A stretch of DNA of 64,000 nt from Thermoanaerobaculia bacterium. Its GTDB lineage: Bacteria > Acidobacteriota > Thermoanaerobaculia > Multivoradales > J023. The stretch is taken from NCBI GenBank assembly GCA_030431255.1, contig JAUIJL010000001.1:868001-932000 (forward strand), in the 5' to 3' direction. Under the pieces are notes generated by a model. The model was given only the letters and a program-made list of their open reading frames with translations, searched no databases and was not told the DNA's origin. Positions 1 through 9,247 of this stretch are shown piece by piece (position 1 is the stretch's first letter; every line of letters begins with the position of its first letter). The position numbers were made by a program, and so were the translations under genes.

Positions 1-500
1 TCCAATCGGAAGCCGTGCGGCGCGCGAAAGAAATCCGGATGGCGGACCTCTGCGGCGTAGTGAAAGCTCGAAGGACAAGCCGACAGATAGCGGTCGAGAA
101 TCTGAAGATGAGGGGGCCCGAAGGACGGAGGGAGCTGGATCAAAAAAGGTCCGAGGCGCTCGCCGAGCGGTGCCAAGCGGTCGAAAAACTCACGGCTGGA
201 GTCGCCGGCACCCCGCAAACCCTGCTCATGGGTGATCCAGCGGGGAATCTTGAAGCAAAAGCGGAAATTGTCTGGAACTGACTCGCACCAGCGATCGACG
301 CTCTCTCGGCTCGGAAGGCTGTAGAAGGTCGTATTGCCTTCGACGGTGTTGAAGACTTCGGAGTATTGGCTCAGATGGTCTCTCGGCCGGGTGCGGGCTC
401 GATAGAAATGTCCCGCCCACTGCTTGTGGCCCCAAAAAGGTAATCCGAGATAGAGCGGGGCGGGAAACGGGCGGTCCGGGGACGAAGATGGCGGCTCCAT
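1..500 (-). CDS. DUF72 (YecE-like) protein, 3' end cut by the window edge
   Basis: The frame is open from an ATG at 500 down to base 1, giving the first 166 codons of a longer protein. The visible part carries the DUF72 hallmark: a stretch reading YSEVFNTVEGNTTFY, then a Trp-containing segment, then FRFCFKIPRWITHE. In the family this belongs to a TIM-barrel-like fold and the conserved N-T-F-Y and K-x-P-R-x-I-T-H residues line one face. The biochemical role of DUF72 is not established. It lies 36 nt downstream of the DUF2911 gene on the same strand and is probably co-transcribed with it. The family call is firm; no function is claimed. Confidence 0.85.
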   Translation of the reverse strand, partial: MEPPSSSPDRPFPAPLYLGLPFWGHKQWAGHFYRARTRPRDHLSQYSEVFNTVEGNTTFYSLPSRESVDRWCESVPDNFRFCFKIPRWITHEQGLRGAGDSSREFFDRLAPLGERLGPFLIQLPPSFGPPHLQILDRYLSACPSSFHYAAEVRHPDFFRAPHGFRL

Positions 501-536
501 GGCCTGATCATAATCGAGCCCCGGACGTCCAAGAGA

Positions 537-1727
537 TCAGTTGACGTCCTCTCCCTTGGACAAGGACTCGATCATGCCCTTGAGGCTTTCCCGATTGAGA
601 TCGTCCGGGGCCTGCTCCAGGGCGACCTTGGCGTGCTTCAAGGCTTCGTCGTAACGGCCCAGGGCCGACAATCCCCGTGCCATGCCCACATTGGTGGGCC
701 ATGCTCCGTCGAATCGCTCGAGATTCTTCTTGAAGACGTCGAGCGCCCGCTCTTTTTCACCCATGGTCAGCAGGGTGCGACCCAGCTGGTGGATTTCGCC
801 GGAGGTGGTGGAGGGCAAGCCGATCGCCTTGTCGAGCACCGCGAAGGTCTCTTCGGTCTTTCCGTGTTTGCGGAGCACTTGGGCTTTGGTGGTCAACGTG
901 GTGAAATTCTCGCGGCCTATGAACGGTGCGCCGATCGCGGAATCAATCCACTGCAGGGCGAGGTCGTTGTGCTTGCCTTCTGCGTCTCGGTTGATCAGGA
1001 ATTGTGCCGCCGCATTCCAATTTTGCCAGCTGAATCCGACCGAGCCCGTCAGCTCTTGGCGCATGATGTCGACATAGCGGTCGACCATGTCAGGGACCGA
1101 AACACGGAACGGAATTCGCAGCTTTTCCCAATGCAGGGCGATAACGGTGGAATCCAACCGGCGATCGACGGCGTCGAAGGTCAGCCACTCGCGGAATTCC
1201 GCGGCTTCCGGCTTGACGGTCACCCGCAGGGCGTCCTCGGCCGGATCGTAGAAGAAGCTACCCCAAGCCCGGTGGTTGTGGGAGAAGACGACCGTCCACT
1301 CCGACTCACCGGGAATCATGTGCAAACCGTAGATGCCGGCGGCGAGGGGTTTTCCTTCGACCTCGACATCGTGGGATACCTCGAAGGTGGTGTTCTCATT
1401 GGCACCAGCCCGCCACGGGGTCGGCAACCCGTTGCCGAATCCGGTTTGGCTCATGCCGTAGGGCACCAGCTCTCCCCAGATCTTGCCGGTGCGATCCTCA
1501 CCGGTCGGGCTGGTGACGTCGGGGCTGTTGTAAGTCACCGTCACCGAAACGAAACCCATGTATTGGGTCATGACGGACTTCTGATTGTCGCCACCCGGCG
1601 GGCTGGTCAAACCCGGGAACTGCGCGGCCAGCGGCCCGGCGGTCAGCACCATGGTCGTGATCGCTAGGGCCGCCAGGGTCCGATGAAGCATTCGTGTACC
1701 TACGTTCGATCTCGAGACGTTGAGCAT
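537..1727 (-). CDS. Secreted DUF2911 protein with C-terminal TPR repeats
   Basis: The protein has about 396 residues, with a signal peptide (MLHRTLAALAITTMV... ending LAAQ) followed by a DUF2911 domain. Typical DUF2911 segments are visible: VTYNSPDV, GKIWGELVPYG, WRAGANENTTFE, LAAGIYGLHMIPG and the tryptophan-rich WTVVFSHNHRAWGSFFY. The last 150 residues are TPR-like helices (LGRTLLTMGEKERALDVFKKNLE and a second copy). The start at 1727 is preferred over the ATG at 1733 because GAGG lies 6 nt before it but directly abuts the upstream ATG. DUF2911 proteins are exported beta-rich proteins of unknown function, common in Bacteroidota and Acidobacteriota. It is probably the first gene of a pair with the downstream DUF72 gene. 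Confidence 0.85.
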   Translation of the reverse strand: MLNVSRSNVGTRMLHRTLAALAITTMVLTAGPLAAQFPGLTSPPGGDNQKSVMTQYMGFVSVTVTYNSPDVTSPTGEDRTGKIWGELVPYGMSQTGFGNGLPTPWRAGANENTTFEVSHDVEVEGKPLAAGIYGLHMIPGESEWTVVFSHNHRAWGSFFYDPAEDALRVTVKPEAAEFREWLTFDAVDRRLDSTVIALHWEKLRIPFRVSVPDMVDRYVDIMRQELTGSVGFSWQNWNAAAQFLINRDAEGKHNDLALQWIDSAIGAPFIGRENFTTLTTKAQVLRKHGKTEETFAVLDKAIGLPSTTSGEIHQLGRTLLTMGEKERALDVFKKNLERFDGAWPTNVGMARGLSALGRYDEALKHAKVALEQAPDDLNRESLKGMIESLSKGEDVN

Positions 1728-1998
1728 GGACATCCTCGTTCTTCCAGTTGCTTTATGGGTAGAGCCGGTCTGGCTCGTCCGACTTCAACATAAGGTTCGA
1801 AGAGGAATTACGGCGGCTCGACACCAGGGTTCGAGCCCGGAGCCGTTCCGGACGTCGAGCGGTCTGCAATGGGTGTAGGGCGCGGTTTCTGGGGGTTGTT
1901 CCGCCGGCCTGCTAGCCGGCGCTGCCGGTGGCAGACCAACGGACCGGCAAGCAGAGCCGTGGAAGCTCGGACGAAAAAACTTGGAATAAGAACAAAAC

Positions 1999-2607
1999 CT
2001 ATTGGACGTTGGATTCCGTTGCCGCCACGTGCAGGGGCTGGCGGGGCAAACGGCTGTCCCGGTCGTAGGGGGTGTCTTGGGAGGGGGGGAGCTCGGCCCT
2101 GGAGTTTTCCAGGGCCCATGCCGCACGTTCATCTTTGTCGGCATAGAAGCGCAGACGAAGCAGGTGTTCTTCGTGGGTCGTGCCTCCCACGAGGTCGATG
2201 TGGTACCCGAAGCTGGGATTTTCCGGCAATAGAACCGCCGGACGTCGCAGGCATTCTTTCCACAGCTGGGTGTAGAGCTCGTGATCGCTGAGGTGGTCCG
2301 TGTGGTGGAGGAAGGCGCCGATGAAGGCTAGGCCGTGGATGACCTCCCAAAGCAGGTCATGTACCCGATCCTCGGTCACCTTGAAAGGGGCGGGGAGCTC
2401 GATGCCGCTGTCCGCCAGGACGTCAAAGACCGGCCGCGGCTCGGTGGATTCATAGGCCAGCAAGTCGGACCAGAATGTGTGCTGGACGTCTTCGGGGGTA
2501 TCGGGATCGAGCTCGAGCGCCTCGATGCCCAGCTCCTCCGCCTTCTTCTTGAGGGCTTCAATTTCTTGCAATAGGTTTCGATTCGGATCCTTGGGGCGTC
2601 TGCTCAT
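1999..2607 (-). CDS. Conserved-looking hypothetical protein
   Basis: This 202-residue soluble protein starts at an ATG with GGAGG 4 nt upstream. It opens with a short charged helix (IEALKKKAEELGIEAL), followed by a compact region rich in His, Trp and acidic residues (HTFWSDLLAYE, WEVIHGLAFIGAFLHHTDHLSDHELY). The tail of about 40 residues is low in complexity and probably disordered. There is no signal peptide or membrane segment. I do not recognise the family. The HH-x-D-H cluster near residues 100-106 could bind a metal, but that is inference. It is divergent from hflX, with about 230 bp between the two start regions. Confidence 0.6.
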   Translation of the reverse strand: MSRRPKDPNRNLLQEIEALKKKAEELGIEALELDPDTPEDVQHTFWSDLLAYESTEPRPVFDVLADSGIELPAPFKVTEDRVHDLLWEVIHGLAFIGAFLHHTDHLSDHELYTQLWKECLRRPAVLLPENPSFGYHIDLVGGTTHEEHLLRLRFYADKDERAAWALENSRAELPPSQDTPYDRDSRLPRQPLHVAATESNVQ

Positions 2608-2840
2608 CTTGCCTCCGAATCGAAAAGCCCACTGCTGAGCGCTGTGGGGCGAAAGTTTGTAAGATGGGTCCTGGATAGAGGATTGGATTTCCGTCTACCG
2701 TCGAGGGAGCTGGGCTGGATGGACGGCCGTTCGGCGAGTTGTTTGGAATCCAGATACTCGGAGGTATTCTAACCCTGGTTTTTGTGGATGTCACTGAATC
2801 CTGTTTCTTCCTAACCTTTCCGCTGGTGGAGGAGTGAGCG

Positions 2841-4568
2841 ATAGCCCATCTCGACGGAAACCTCTTGGGATTGAAGGCCTCGCATCGTCGAGCCCTCGAG
2901 CGGACATTCAGACGCCGCATGCGGCCTGAGGAGCTGGTTTCGCCTGAGCTGTGCCGGCATTTGGCAACCATCTCCTGGGAAATAGGACGCCAGGTCGGCG
3001 TGCTTTTGACCCGTGAAGGAGCGGTCCGCAATGTGATTGTCGGGGATGCCCACAAAATCGACCTGCCCGATGTCGGTCGGCTGCGCGGCGGCGTCGGCCG
3101 GTTTAGGGCCCTGCGCTTGGTGCACACCCATTTGCGCGGAGAAGCCCTGTCCAAGGACGACCTCAACGATTTGGCGCTTCTGCGCTTAGATGCCGTGGCC
3201 GTGGTCCAAGTGGGTGAGCAGGGTGAGCCGGAGCGAGTCGAGGTCGCGATGATGCAGCCCGCCGGGCTCGACGAAGCGCTCGACCTGGACGCTCCCCACC
3301 GGGATCCGTTTCGCCGCTTCGAAGCCAACGACATCCACGGCTTGGATCTGGAATTCGATCTGGAAATTCGTGCCCTCGAGGAAGAGCTGACGCGCCTGAC
3401 CCGCGGGGCGGCCGGCCTGACCGCCAAAGAGCGGGCCTTGGTGGTCGGCGTGGTGCCCGAGGATCGGCACTTCGACGAGCTCTTGGAGCTGGTGGCAGCC
3501 GCCGGGGTGGATGTGGCCGGCACGCTCCGCCAAAAACGGTTCAAGGTCCATCCCAAAACCGTGGTCGGCAAAGGAAAGCTACAGGATATCGTGCTCGAGT
3601 CCATGCGCCGGGGTGCTGAGGTCGCGATTTTCGATATCGATCTCAAACCCGCTCAAGCACGGGCGTTCGAGGATGCCACGGGCCTCAAGGCCATCGATCG
3701 AACCCAGCTGATTCTCGATATCTTTGCTCAGCGGGCCACCAGCCGAGACGGCAAGCTGCAGGTGGAGCTGGCTCAGCTCAAATACTCCTTGCCGAGACTG
3801 ACCGACAAAGACGAAGGCCTTTCCCGGCTTGCCGGTGGAATCGGCAGCCGAGGTCCCGGCGAGACGGTTTTGGAAATCGGCCGACGCCGATTGCGGGACC
3901 GCATCCGTTCCCTGGAAAAACAGATCGATCGCCTGTCCAAGCAGAGGGACCTGAGGCGGCGTCGTCGGCGCGAGGAAGACATTCCGATTCTCTCCATCGT
4001 CGGCTATACCAATGCGGGCAAGTCGACCCTTTTGAACGCATTGACGAACGCCGAGGTCGATGCCGAAGACAAATTGTTTATGACCCTGGATCCCACCTCC
4101 CGTCGATTGCGATTTCCCAGGGAAGGGGAGGTGGTGCTGACCGACACGGTGGGTTTCATCAGCGATCTGCCACGGGATCTGCTGACCGCGTTCAAGGCGA
4201 CCCTCGAAGAGCTCGCCGACGCGGATCTATTGCTGCATGTGGTCGATGGGGCGGATCCGGAGGTCGATCAGAAAAAGACCGCGGTGGAGAGCTTGCTCGA
4301 GGAGCTGGGTCTGGGAGAGATCCCCAGCCTTTTGGTAATCAACAAGGCGGATTTGCTACCGCCGGCGGTGGCAGACAATTTGGTCTCAAGGTGGCAAGGG
4401 GTAGGGATCAGCGCCTTGAAGCGGACGGGTTTGCGGCGTTTGATCCTGGCTGCTGAGCGAAAGCTACGGGTATCGAAGCCATTGTTGAGAGAATACGATC
4501 AGGTATCGGGAGCAAGCGTGTCCGAAACCGGGGAACGGTGCGATGGCAGTTTGAAAAGGATCGGATAG
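2841..4568 (+). CDS. hflX: GTPase HflX
   Basis: HflX is a ribosome-associated GTPase that splits stalled or heat-damaged ribosomes. The protein has the N-terminal HflX domain, the glycine-rich linker (LSRLAGGIGSRGPGE), and a GTPase domain with P-loop GYTNAGKST near residue 388, DTVGFISDLP for G3 and NKAD for G4. The start is unusual. The first ATG/GTG/TTG codon in frame is TTG 2865, but the family-like stretch GN-x2-GLKASHRRALER begins before it, and the only strong Shine-Dalgarno (GGAGGAG, 2828-2834) sits 6 nt before an in-frame ATA at 2841. An in-frame stop at 2835 excludes anything further upstream. Initiation at AUA is therefore the best reading; TTG 2865 is the conservative alternative. 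Confidence 0.93.
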   Translation: MAHLDGNLLGLKASHRRALERTFRRRMRPEELVSPELCRHLATISWEIGRQVGVLLTREGAVRNVIVGDAHKIDLPDVGRLRGGVGRFRALRLVHTHLRGEALSKDDLNDLALLRLDAVAVVQVGEQGEPERVEVAMMQPAGLDEALDLDAPHRDPFRRFEANDIHGLDLEFDLEIRALEEELTRLTRGAAGLTAKERALVVGVVPEDRHFDELLELVAAAGVDVAGTLRQKRFKVHPKTVVGKGKLQDIVLESMRRGAEVAIFDIDLKPAQARAFEDATGLKAIDRTQLILDIFAQRATSRDGKLQVELAQLKYSLPRLTDKDEGLSRLAGGIGSRGPGETVLEIGRRRLRDRIRSLEKQIDRLSKQRDLRRRRRREEDIPILSIVGYTNAGKSTLLNALTNAEVDAEDKLFMTLDPTSRRLRFPREGEVVLTDTVGFISDLPRDLLTAFKATLEELADADLLLHVVDGADPEVDQKKTAVESLLEELGLGEIPSLLVINKADLLPPAVADNLVSRWQGVGISALKRTGLRRLILAAERKLRVSKPLLREYDQVSGASVSETGERCDGSLKRIG

Positions 4569-4641
4569 AATCCGGCAACGAATTTGCCGACGTCAGATTT
4601 ATTCAGCAGAGGTAAGCCCGGCCGTAGGGATCGGAAACATC

Positions 4642-6072
4642 TTGAGAATCCTCACCAATCTATCGATCCGCAACAAGCTGATTGGGATCATCCTCGTTTC
4701 GACCGTGTTGTCCTTGGCCGCGGGTTTTGCGTATGTGATCACCACCTCGATTCAGAGGTTTCACGACGACCTGATCACCACCACTGAAACGGTCACCGAG
4801 GCGGTAGGAAATTACACGGCATTGCCTCTGGCCTTCGAAAACCCTGAAGAAGCGCACACCTCACTCCAGCCCCTACGCGCTTTGGAGATGGTGACCGACG
4901 TTTACCTCTTCGATCTCAAGAACGAGCTCTTCGACTATTACAGCAAGGGCGAGAGCATCGAGGTGCCCGAGGTCGAGCAGGAAGAGTTCTCCGAGATCCG
5001 AGACGGCTATGTCCATTGCTTTCGACCCGTGGTATTCGAAGGGGATCGCTACGGCACCATTTACGTGCGAGCGAGCGCGGCTTCCCTGGACCAGCAAATT
5101 CAACAATACCTTTTCTCTATGGGTGGATTGGGATTGGTGCTGGTGCTCTTCGCTGGTGCAACGGCCTACGGCCTTCAAGGGTTCATCTCCAGCCCCATTC
5201 TCGAGCTGGCGGAAACCGCCAGGCAGATCTCCTCCGAGGAAGCCGATTATTCGGTGCGGGTGCGAAAACCGGGCAATGACGAGATCGGCGAGCTGTACGA
5301 CGGCTTCAACGAGATGTTGAGCCAGATTCAGCGTCGTCAAGAAGAGCTGGAACGTTCCAACCGTGACCTCGATCAATTCGCCTACGTGGCATCCCACGAT
5401 CTCAAAGCGCCCCTGCGAGCGATCGCCACCTTGGCCGGCTGGATCGAAGAAGATCTGGAACCGGTGATTACCCCGGAGTCCCGCGAGCAGCTGCAGCTGA
5501 TGCAGAGCCGGGTGGCGCGCATGGACGGTTTGATCGATGGCATTCTTCAATATTCACGGGTCGGGCGGCTCGAATCCGAAGGCGAGGAAGTCGACGCGGA
5601 CGAAATGATCCGTGAGCTGATCGAGGTGCTTTCGCCTCCGGCGGGTATGAAAGTCACGGTCGGCCCGGGCATGCCGGTCTTCATCACCAAACGTTTACGC
5701 CTGGAGCAAGTGTTTTTGAACTTGATTTCAAATGCGATCAAGTATCATGATCATGTAGAAACCGGTTCCATTGAAGTCGGCGTCGAGGAAAAACCTCGAG
5801 AGCTCCAGTTTTACGTCAAAGACGACGGGCCGGGAATCGATCCCCGTCATCATGATCGCGTCTTCTTGATGTTTCAAACTTTGGCGCCACGGGACAAGGT
5901 CGAATCCACCGGTCTCGGATTGTCTCTGGTGACCAAGTTGGTGGAAGAAGAAGGTGGCAAGGTTTGGGTAGAGTCGGAGGTTGGACAAGGGGCGACCTTC
6001 TACTTCACCTGGCCCAAGGAGCCGAAACAAGAACCCCATTCGTACGTTGGACTTGACAGTGAAAATGGTTAA
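4642..6072 (+). CDS. Membrane sensor histidine kinase (CHASE8-like, HAMP, HisKA, HATPase)
   Basis: This is a 476-residue kinase from a TTG start. The order is a transmembrane helix (about 12-35), a periplasmic sensor of about 120 residues resembling CHASE8 (TTETVTEAVGNYTALPLAFEN is a typical segment), a second transmembrane helix near 155-178, HAMP, then a HisKA dimerisation helix with phospho-acceptor H252 in ASHDLKAPLRAI. The ATP-binding domain has the N box NLISNAIKYHD, G1 DDGPGI and G2 STGLGLSLV. The H-box resembles that of bacteriophytochrome-type kinases. A single-domain receiver follows 51 nt downstream and a REC-GGDEF-EAL protein after that, so the three probably form one signalling unit. 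The ligand is unknown. Confidence 0.9.
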   Translation: MRILTNLSIRNKLIGIILVSTVLSLAAGFAYVITTSIQRFHDDLITTTETVTEAVGNYTALPLAFENPEEAHTSLQPLRALEMVTDVYLFDLKNELFDYYSKGESIEVPEVEQEEFSEIRDGYVHCFRPVVFEGDRYGTIYVRASAASLDQQIQQYLFSMGGLGLVLVLFAGATAYGLQGFISSPILELAETARQISSEEADYSVRVRKPGNDEIGELYDGFNEMLSQIQRRQEELERSNRDLDQFAYVASHDLKAPLRAIATLAGWIEEDLEPVITPESREQLQLMQSRVARMDGLIDGILQYSRVGRLESEGEEVDADEMIRELIEVLSPPAGMKVTVGPGMPVFITKRLRLEQVFLNLISNAIKYHDHVETGSIEVGVEEKPRELQFYVKDDGPGIDPRHHDRVFLMFQTLAPRDKVESTGLGLSLVTKLVEEEGGKVWVESEVGQGATFYFTWPKEPKQEPHSYVGLDSENG

Positions 6073-6123
6073 ACTAGCAAGCCCGCGAAGGATTTCACCT
6101 CCGCCTCGAACAAAGGAACGACT

Positions 6124-6546
6124 GTGAGAGTGATGAGAGGAAACAAACCCCTGCTGCTGGTCGAGGACGACGAAGTCGACGTCCTGACAGTTCGGAGAGC
6201 CCTGCGCGATCTGCGCGTTGCGAACGAGCTGATGGTGGCCGGTGATGGGGAAGAGGCTTTGACCATTCTTAGGGATCCCGAGCGGCCCAGGCCGGCGCTG
6301 ATCCTTTTGGACCTGAATATGCCGCGGATGAACGGCCTGGAATTCCTGCGCGCGGCCCGTGAGGAAGAAGTCGCACGGGGGATTCCCATTGTCGTGCTGA
6401 CGACCTCACGCCAAGACCAAGACATCTTCGAGGGTTTTGATCTCAACGTTGCTGGGTACATGGTCAAACCGGTCGACTATAGAAAATTCGTCGAGGTGAT
6501 GCAGGCCATCGATCTGTATTGGACGCTGAGCGAATTACCCCGATAG
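6124..6546 (+). CDS. Single-domain response regulator, Rcp1-like
   Basis: A 140-residue receiver with no output domain. Acidic pocket E14-D15-D16, phospho-acceptor D63 in LLDLNMPRMNG, Thr in VVLTTS and K115 in GYMVKPVD are all present, so it should be phosphorylatable. The sequence type (LVEDDEVDV at the start, GYMVKPVD followed by a long last helix) matches the Rcp1 group that pairs with phytochrome-like kinases. GTG 6124 is chosen as start because AGGA lies about 6 nt before it. It sits between the kinase and the cyclic-di-GMP protein and may shuttle phosphate; that relay is inferred from gene order. Confidence 0.9.
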   Translation: MRVMRGNKPLLLVEDDEVDVLTVRRALRDLRVANELMVAGDGEEALTILRDPERPRPALILLDLNMPRMNGLEFLRAAREEEVARGIPIVVLTTSRQDQDIFEGFDLNVAGYMVKPVDYRKFVEVMQAIDLYWTLSELPR

Positions 6547-6628
6547 CGCGAGCCCAGCCGGGATCAGCATGGCCGAAAGCTGTCCGCCGGAAGAGCCGAG
6601 GCCGGCTGAGCGCGCGTGAGGCGGAGGG

Positions 6629-9142
6629 ATGAACGCCGAAGTGATAGACATGACTCTCTCGACCGAAGATCCGCTACTGCTCGAAACCGACCGTCTGCCG
6701 GAGGTGGTTCGGGTTCTGGTGGTCGAGGACGATGAGGTCGATCGCATGGCCTTCGAGCGTCTGGTCCGCCGCGAGAAGCTGCCCTACGATTGTCGTGTTG
6801 CGGCCAGCCTAGGAGAAGCCTGCAGCCTCCTCGGGCGAGAGTCCTTCGACGTGATCCTGACCGATTTTCATCTCGGAGACGGCAGCGGTCTCGATCTGCT
6901 CGATGTGCAATCCGACATTCCCATGGTGGTGATCACCGGAGCCGGAGGTGAGGAAACCGCCGTGCGGGCCCTGAGATCGGGGGCCTTCGATTACCTGGTC
7001 AAGGACACCCACGGACGCTATCTCGAGATGGTGCCGGTGATCGTCGAAAACGCCTTGCGTCACCACGCCGTGGAGCGGCGGGTTCAAGTGTTGACCCAGG
7101 CCCTGAAGTCGATCAACGATGCCATCTTCGTGACCGATTTGAAGGGCAAGCTGATCTTCGTCAACGAGACCTTCTCGCGCATGTACGGATATGGCCAGAT
7201 GGAGGTCTTGGGCCGCCCTTCCGACATGCTCTGGTCCCAAGCGGGGGAGCACGAGCTGGAGCCTATCCTGCCCGGGGACTTACCTCGCTCGGGTCAGCGG
7301 GGCGAGTGTCTGCAACGGCGTTGGGACGGCTCGGAGTTCCCCGCGCTCCTTTCACGCTCCGTGATCTTCGACGAGCAAGGCGATCGCGTGGCAGCGGTCG
7401 GCGCGGTGCGAGACATCAGCGAGCGGAAGCGTTGGGAAGAAGCGCTGCGGGTGAGCGAGGAACGTTACGCCCTGGCGGCCTCCGGAGCCAACGATGGTCT
7501 GTGGGACTGGGATCTGCGTACGGACCAGGTCTACTACTCCAGCCGGTGGAAGACCACCCTCGGATATGCCGAGGACGAAATCGGTGATCACATCGATTCA
7601 TGGCTCGATTTGGTCCACCCCGAAGATATCGATTTATTGAAGACCCAGCTCGACGCCCACATCGAAGGGCAGTCCCCGTATTTTGAGAACGAGCATCGGA
7701 TCCTGACTCGAGCGGGGGAATACCGGTGGGTTCAAGTCAGGGGTTTGGCGGTACAGTCTGAAGAGAGGGCTACCCGCTTGGCGGGATCTCAACGGGACGT
7801 CACTGACCGCAAGCGTGCGGAGGCCCAGCTGATCCATGCGGCTCTTCACGACGACCTCACCGGTTTGCCCAATAGAACGCTGTTCATGGATCGCCTGGAG
7901 ACCGCGCTCGCCAGGGCCCAGCGTCACTCCCATACCTTCGGGGTGATCTTTCTCGATTTGGATCGCTTCAAGCTGATCAACGACAGCCTCGGCCACCAAG
8001 CCGGCGATGAGCTGCTCCGGGCGATCGGTCAACGCCTATCCGCCTGCTTGCGCCAAGTAGACACGGTGGCGCGTCTAGGTGGCGACGAGTTTGCGATCCT
8101 TTTGGATGACTACACCGAGGTCAACGCGGTGGCGGAGCGGGTGCAAACGGCTCTCAAAGCCCCTTTCGACATCAACGGCCACGAGTGTTTCACCAGCGCC
8201 AGCCTCGGAATTGCCCTTTCGTCCGCGGAATACTCCAAACCCGAAGACTTGCTGCGAGACGCGGATATCGCCATGTATCGTGCCAAGTCTTTGGGACGCC
8301 GGCGCCAGGTGATTTTTCAGCCCCATATGCACTCCCAAGCGATGGCCGCTCTGCACTTGGAGAATGATTTGCGCCGGGCGGTCGAGCGGGAAGAGCTCGA
8401 GGTGCATTTTCAGCCCATTATCGACCTGCGAAACGGTCGCTTAGCCGCCTTTGAAGCGTTGGTGCGATGGCAACATCCAGAGCGTGGGCTGGTGATGCCC
8501 GGCGAGTTTCTCGGCGTGGCTCAGGAATCGGATCTTTCCGCCGACATCGGATGGTGGGTTTTGTCCGAGAGCTGCCGCCTGCTGAGCAAGTGGGGGCAGG
8601 CGGCAGCGGACGTCGCGGTGAGCGTCAACCTGGATGGACGCCAGGTGTCGGCCTTTGATTTGGTGAATCGGGTGGAAAAGACCTTGGCGCGGAATCGTCT
8701 GAGCCCCGAACGGCTGCGCCTTGAGATCACCGAGAGCATGATCATCCACAATCCGGAGCTCGTGGCCTCGGTCTTGGGTCGCTTGCGCAAGCGGGGAGTG
8801 CATCTCCACATCGACGACTTCGGTACCGGCTACTCATCCCTCAGCCAGCTCAAGGCCTTTCCCGTGGACTCCCTCAAGATCGATCGGTCCTTCGTATTCC
8901 GGATGCAGGAAAAAGGCGATGACCACGAGATCGTTCGGGCCATTGTTCAGCTCGCCCACAATCTCGGCTTGGAGGTCATGGCCGAGGGGATTGAGCAAGA
9001 AACGCAATTGAGGGAGCTCCAGGGCATGGGCTGTGAATACGGCCAGGGCTATTTATTTGCCAAAGCCTTGCCGGCGGCTGAGGTGGAAGCGCTACTGGGA
9101 TCACGCCTGAAATTTCCCGGATTCAATGAGGGCTCCCCGTAA
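6629..9142 (+). CDS. REC-PAS-PAS-GGDEF-EAL cyclic-di-GMP protein
   Basis: This 837-residue cytoplasmic protein begins with a receiver domain (D79 in LTDFHLGDGSG), followed by two PAS domains (about 140-265 and 275-405), GGDEF and EAL. GGDEF is intact at residues 484-488 with an RQVD inhibitory-site motif just before it. The EAL domain keeps the active-site signatures: EAL at 609-611, RLEITES, DDFGTGYSS, KIDRSF and MAEGIE. Both diguanylate cyclase and phosphodiesterase activities are therefore possible. GGAGGG precedes the ATG. It is the third gene of a kinase/receiver/c-di-GMP cluster, so its receiver is the probable phosphate sink. Confidence 0.93.
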   Translation: MNAEVIDMTLSTEDPLLLETDRLPEVVRVLVVEDDEVDRMAFERLVRREKLPYDCRVAASLGEACSLLGRESFDVILTDFHLGDGSGLDLLDVQSDIPMVVITGAGGEETAVRALRSGAFDYLVKDTHGRYLEMVPVIVENALRHHAVERRVQVLTQALKSINDAIFVTDLKGKLIFVNETFSRMYGYGQMEVLGRPSDMLWSQAGEHELEPILPGDLPRSGQRGECLQRRWDGSEFPALLSRSVIFDEQGDRVAAVGAVRDISERKRWEEALRVSEERYALAASGANDGLWDWDLRTDQVYYSSRWKTTLGYAEDEIGDHIDSWLDLVHPEDIDLLKTQLDAHIEGQSPYFENEHRILTRAGEYRWVQVRGLAVQSEERATRLAGSQRDVTDRKRAEAQLIHAALHDDLTGLPNRTLFMDRLETALARAQRHSHTFGVIFLDLDRFKLINDSLGHQAGDELLRAIGQRLSACLRQVDTVARLGGDEFAILLDDYTEVNAVAERVQTALKAPFDINGHECFTSASLGIALSSAEYSKPEDLLRDADIAMYRAKSLGRRRQVIFQPHMHSQAMAALHLENDLRRAVEREELEVHFQPIIDLRNGRLAAFEALVRWQHPERGLVMPGEFLGVAQESDLSADIGWWVLSESCRLLSKWGQAAADVAVSVNLDGRQVSAFDLVNRVEKTLARNRLSPERLRLEITESMIIHNPELVASVLGRLRKRGVHLHIDDFGTGYSSLSQLKAFPVDSLKIDRSFVFRMQEKGDDHEIVRAIVQLAHNLGLEVMAEGIEQETQLRELQGMGCEYGQGYLFAKALPAAEVEALLGSRLKFPGFNEGSP

Positions 9143-9247
9143 GTTTAGGCTTGGTTTGATCTATAAATAGGTCGGTCCAATGTCTACACAAGGCGAGCAA
9201 AGTCGGATAACCTTGCGGCATCTATTTCAAGCCTTCGGGATCCGGTG

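Noticed and set aside
2558-3646. Long minus-strand open frame of 362 codons antisense to hflX
   Set aside because: It is a shadow of hflX: Ser/Arg-rich composition, no domain, and the plus-strand frame is a clear conserved family.
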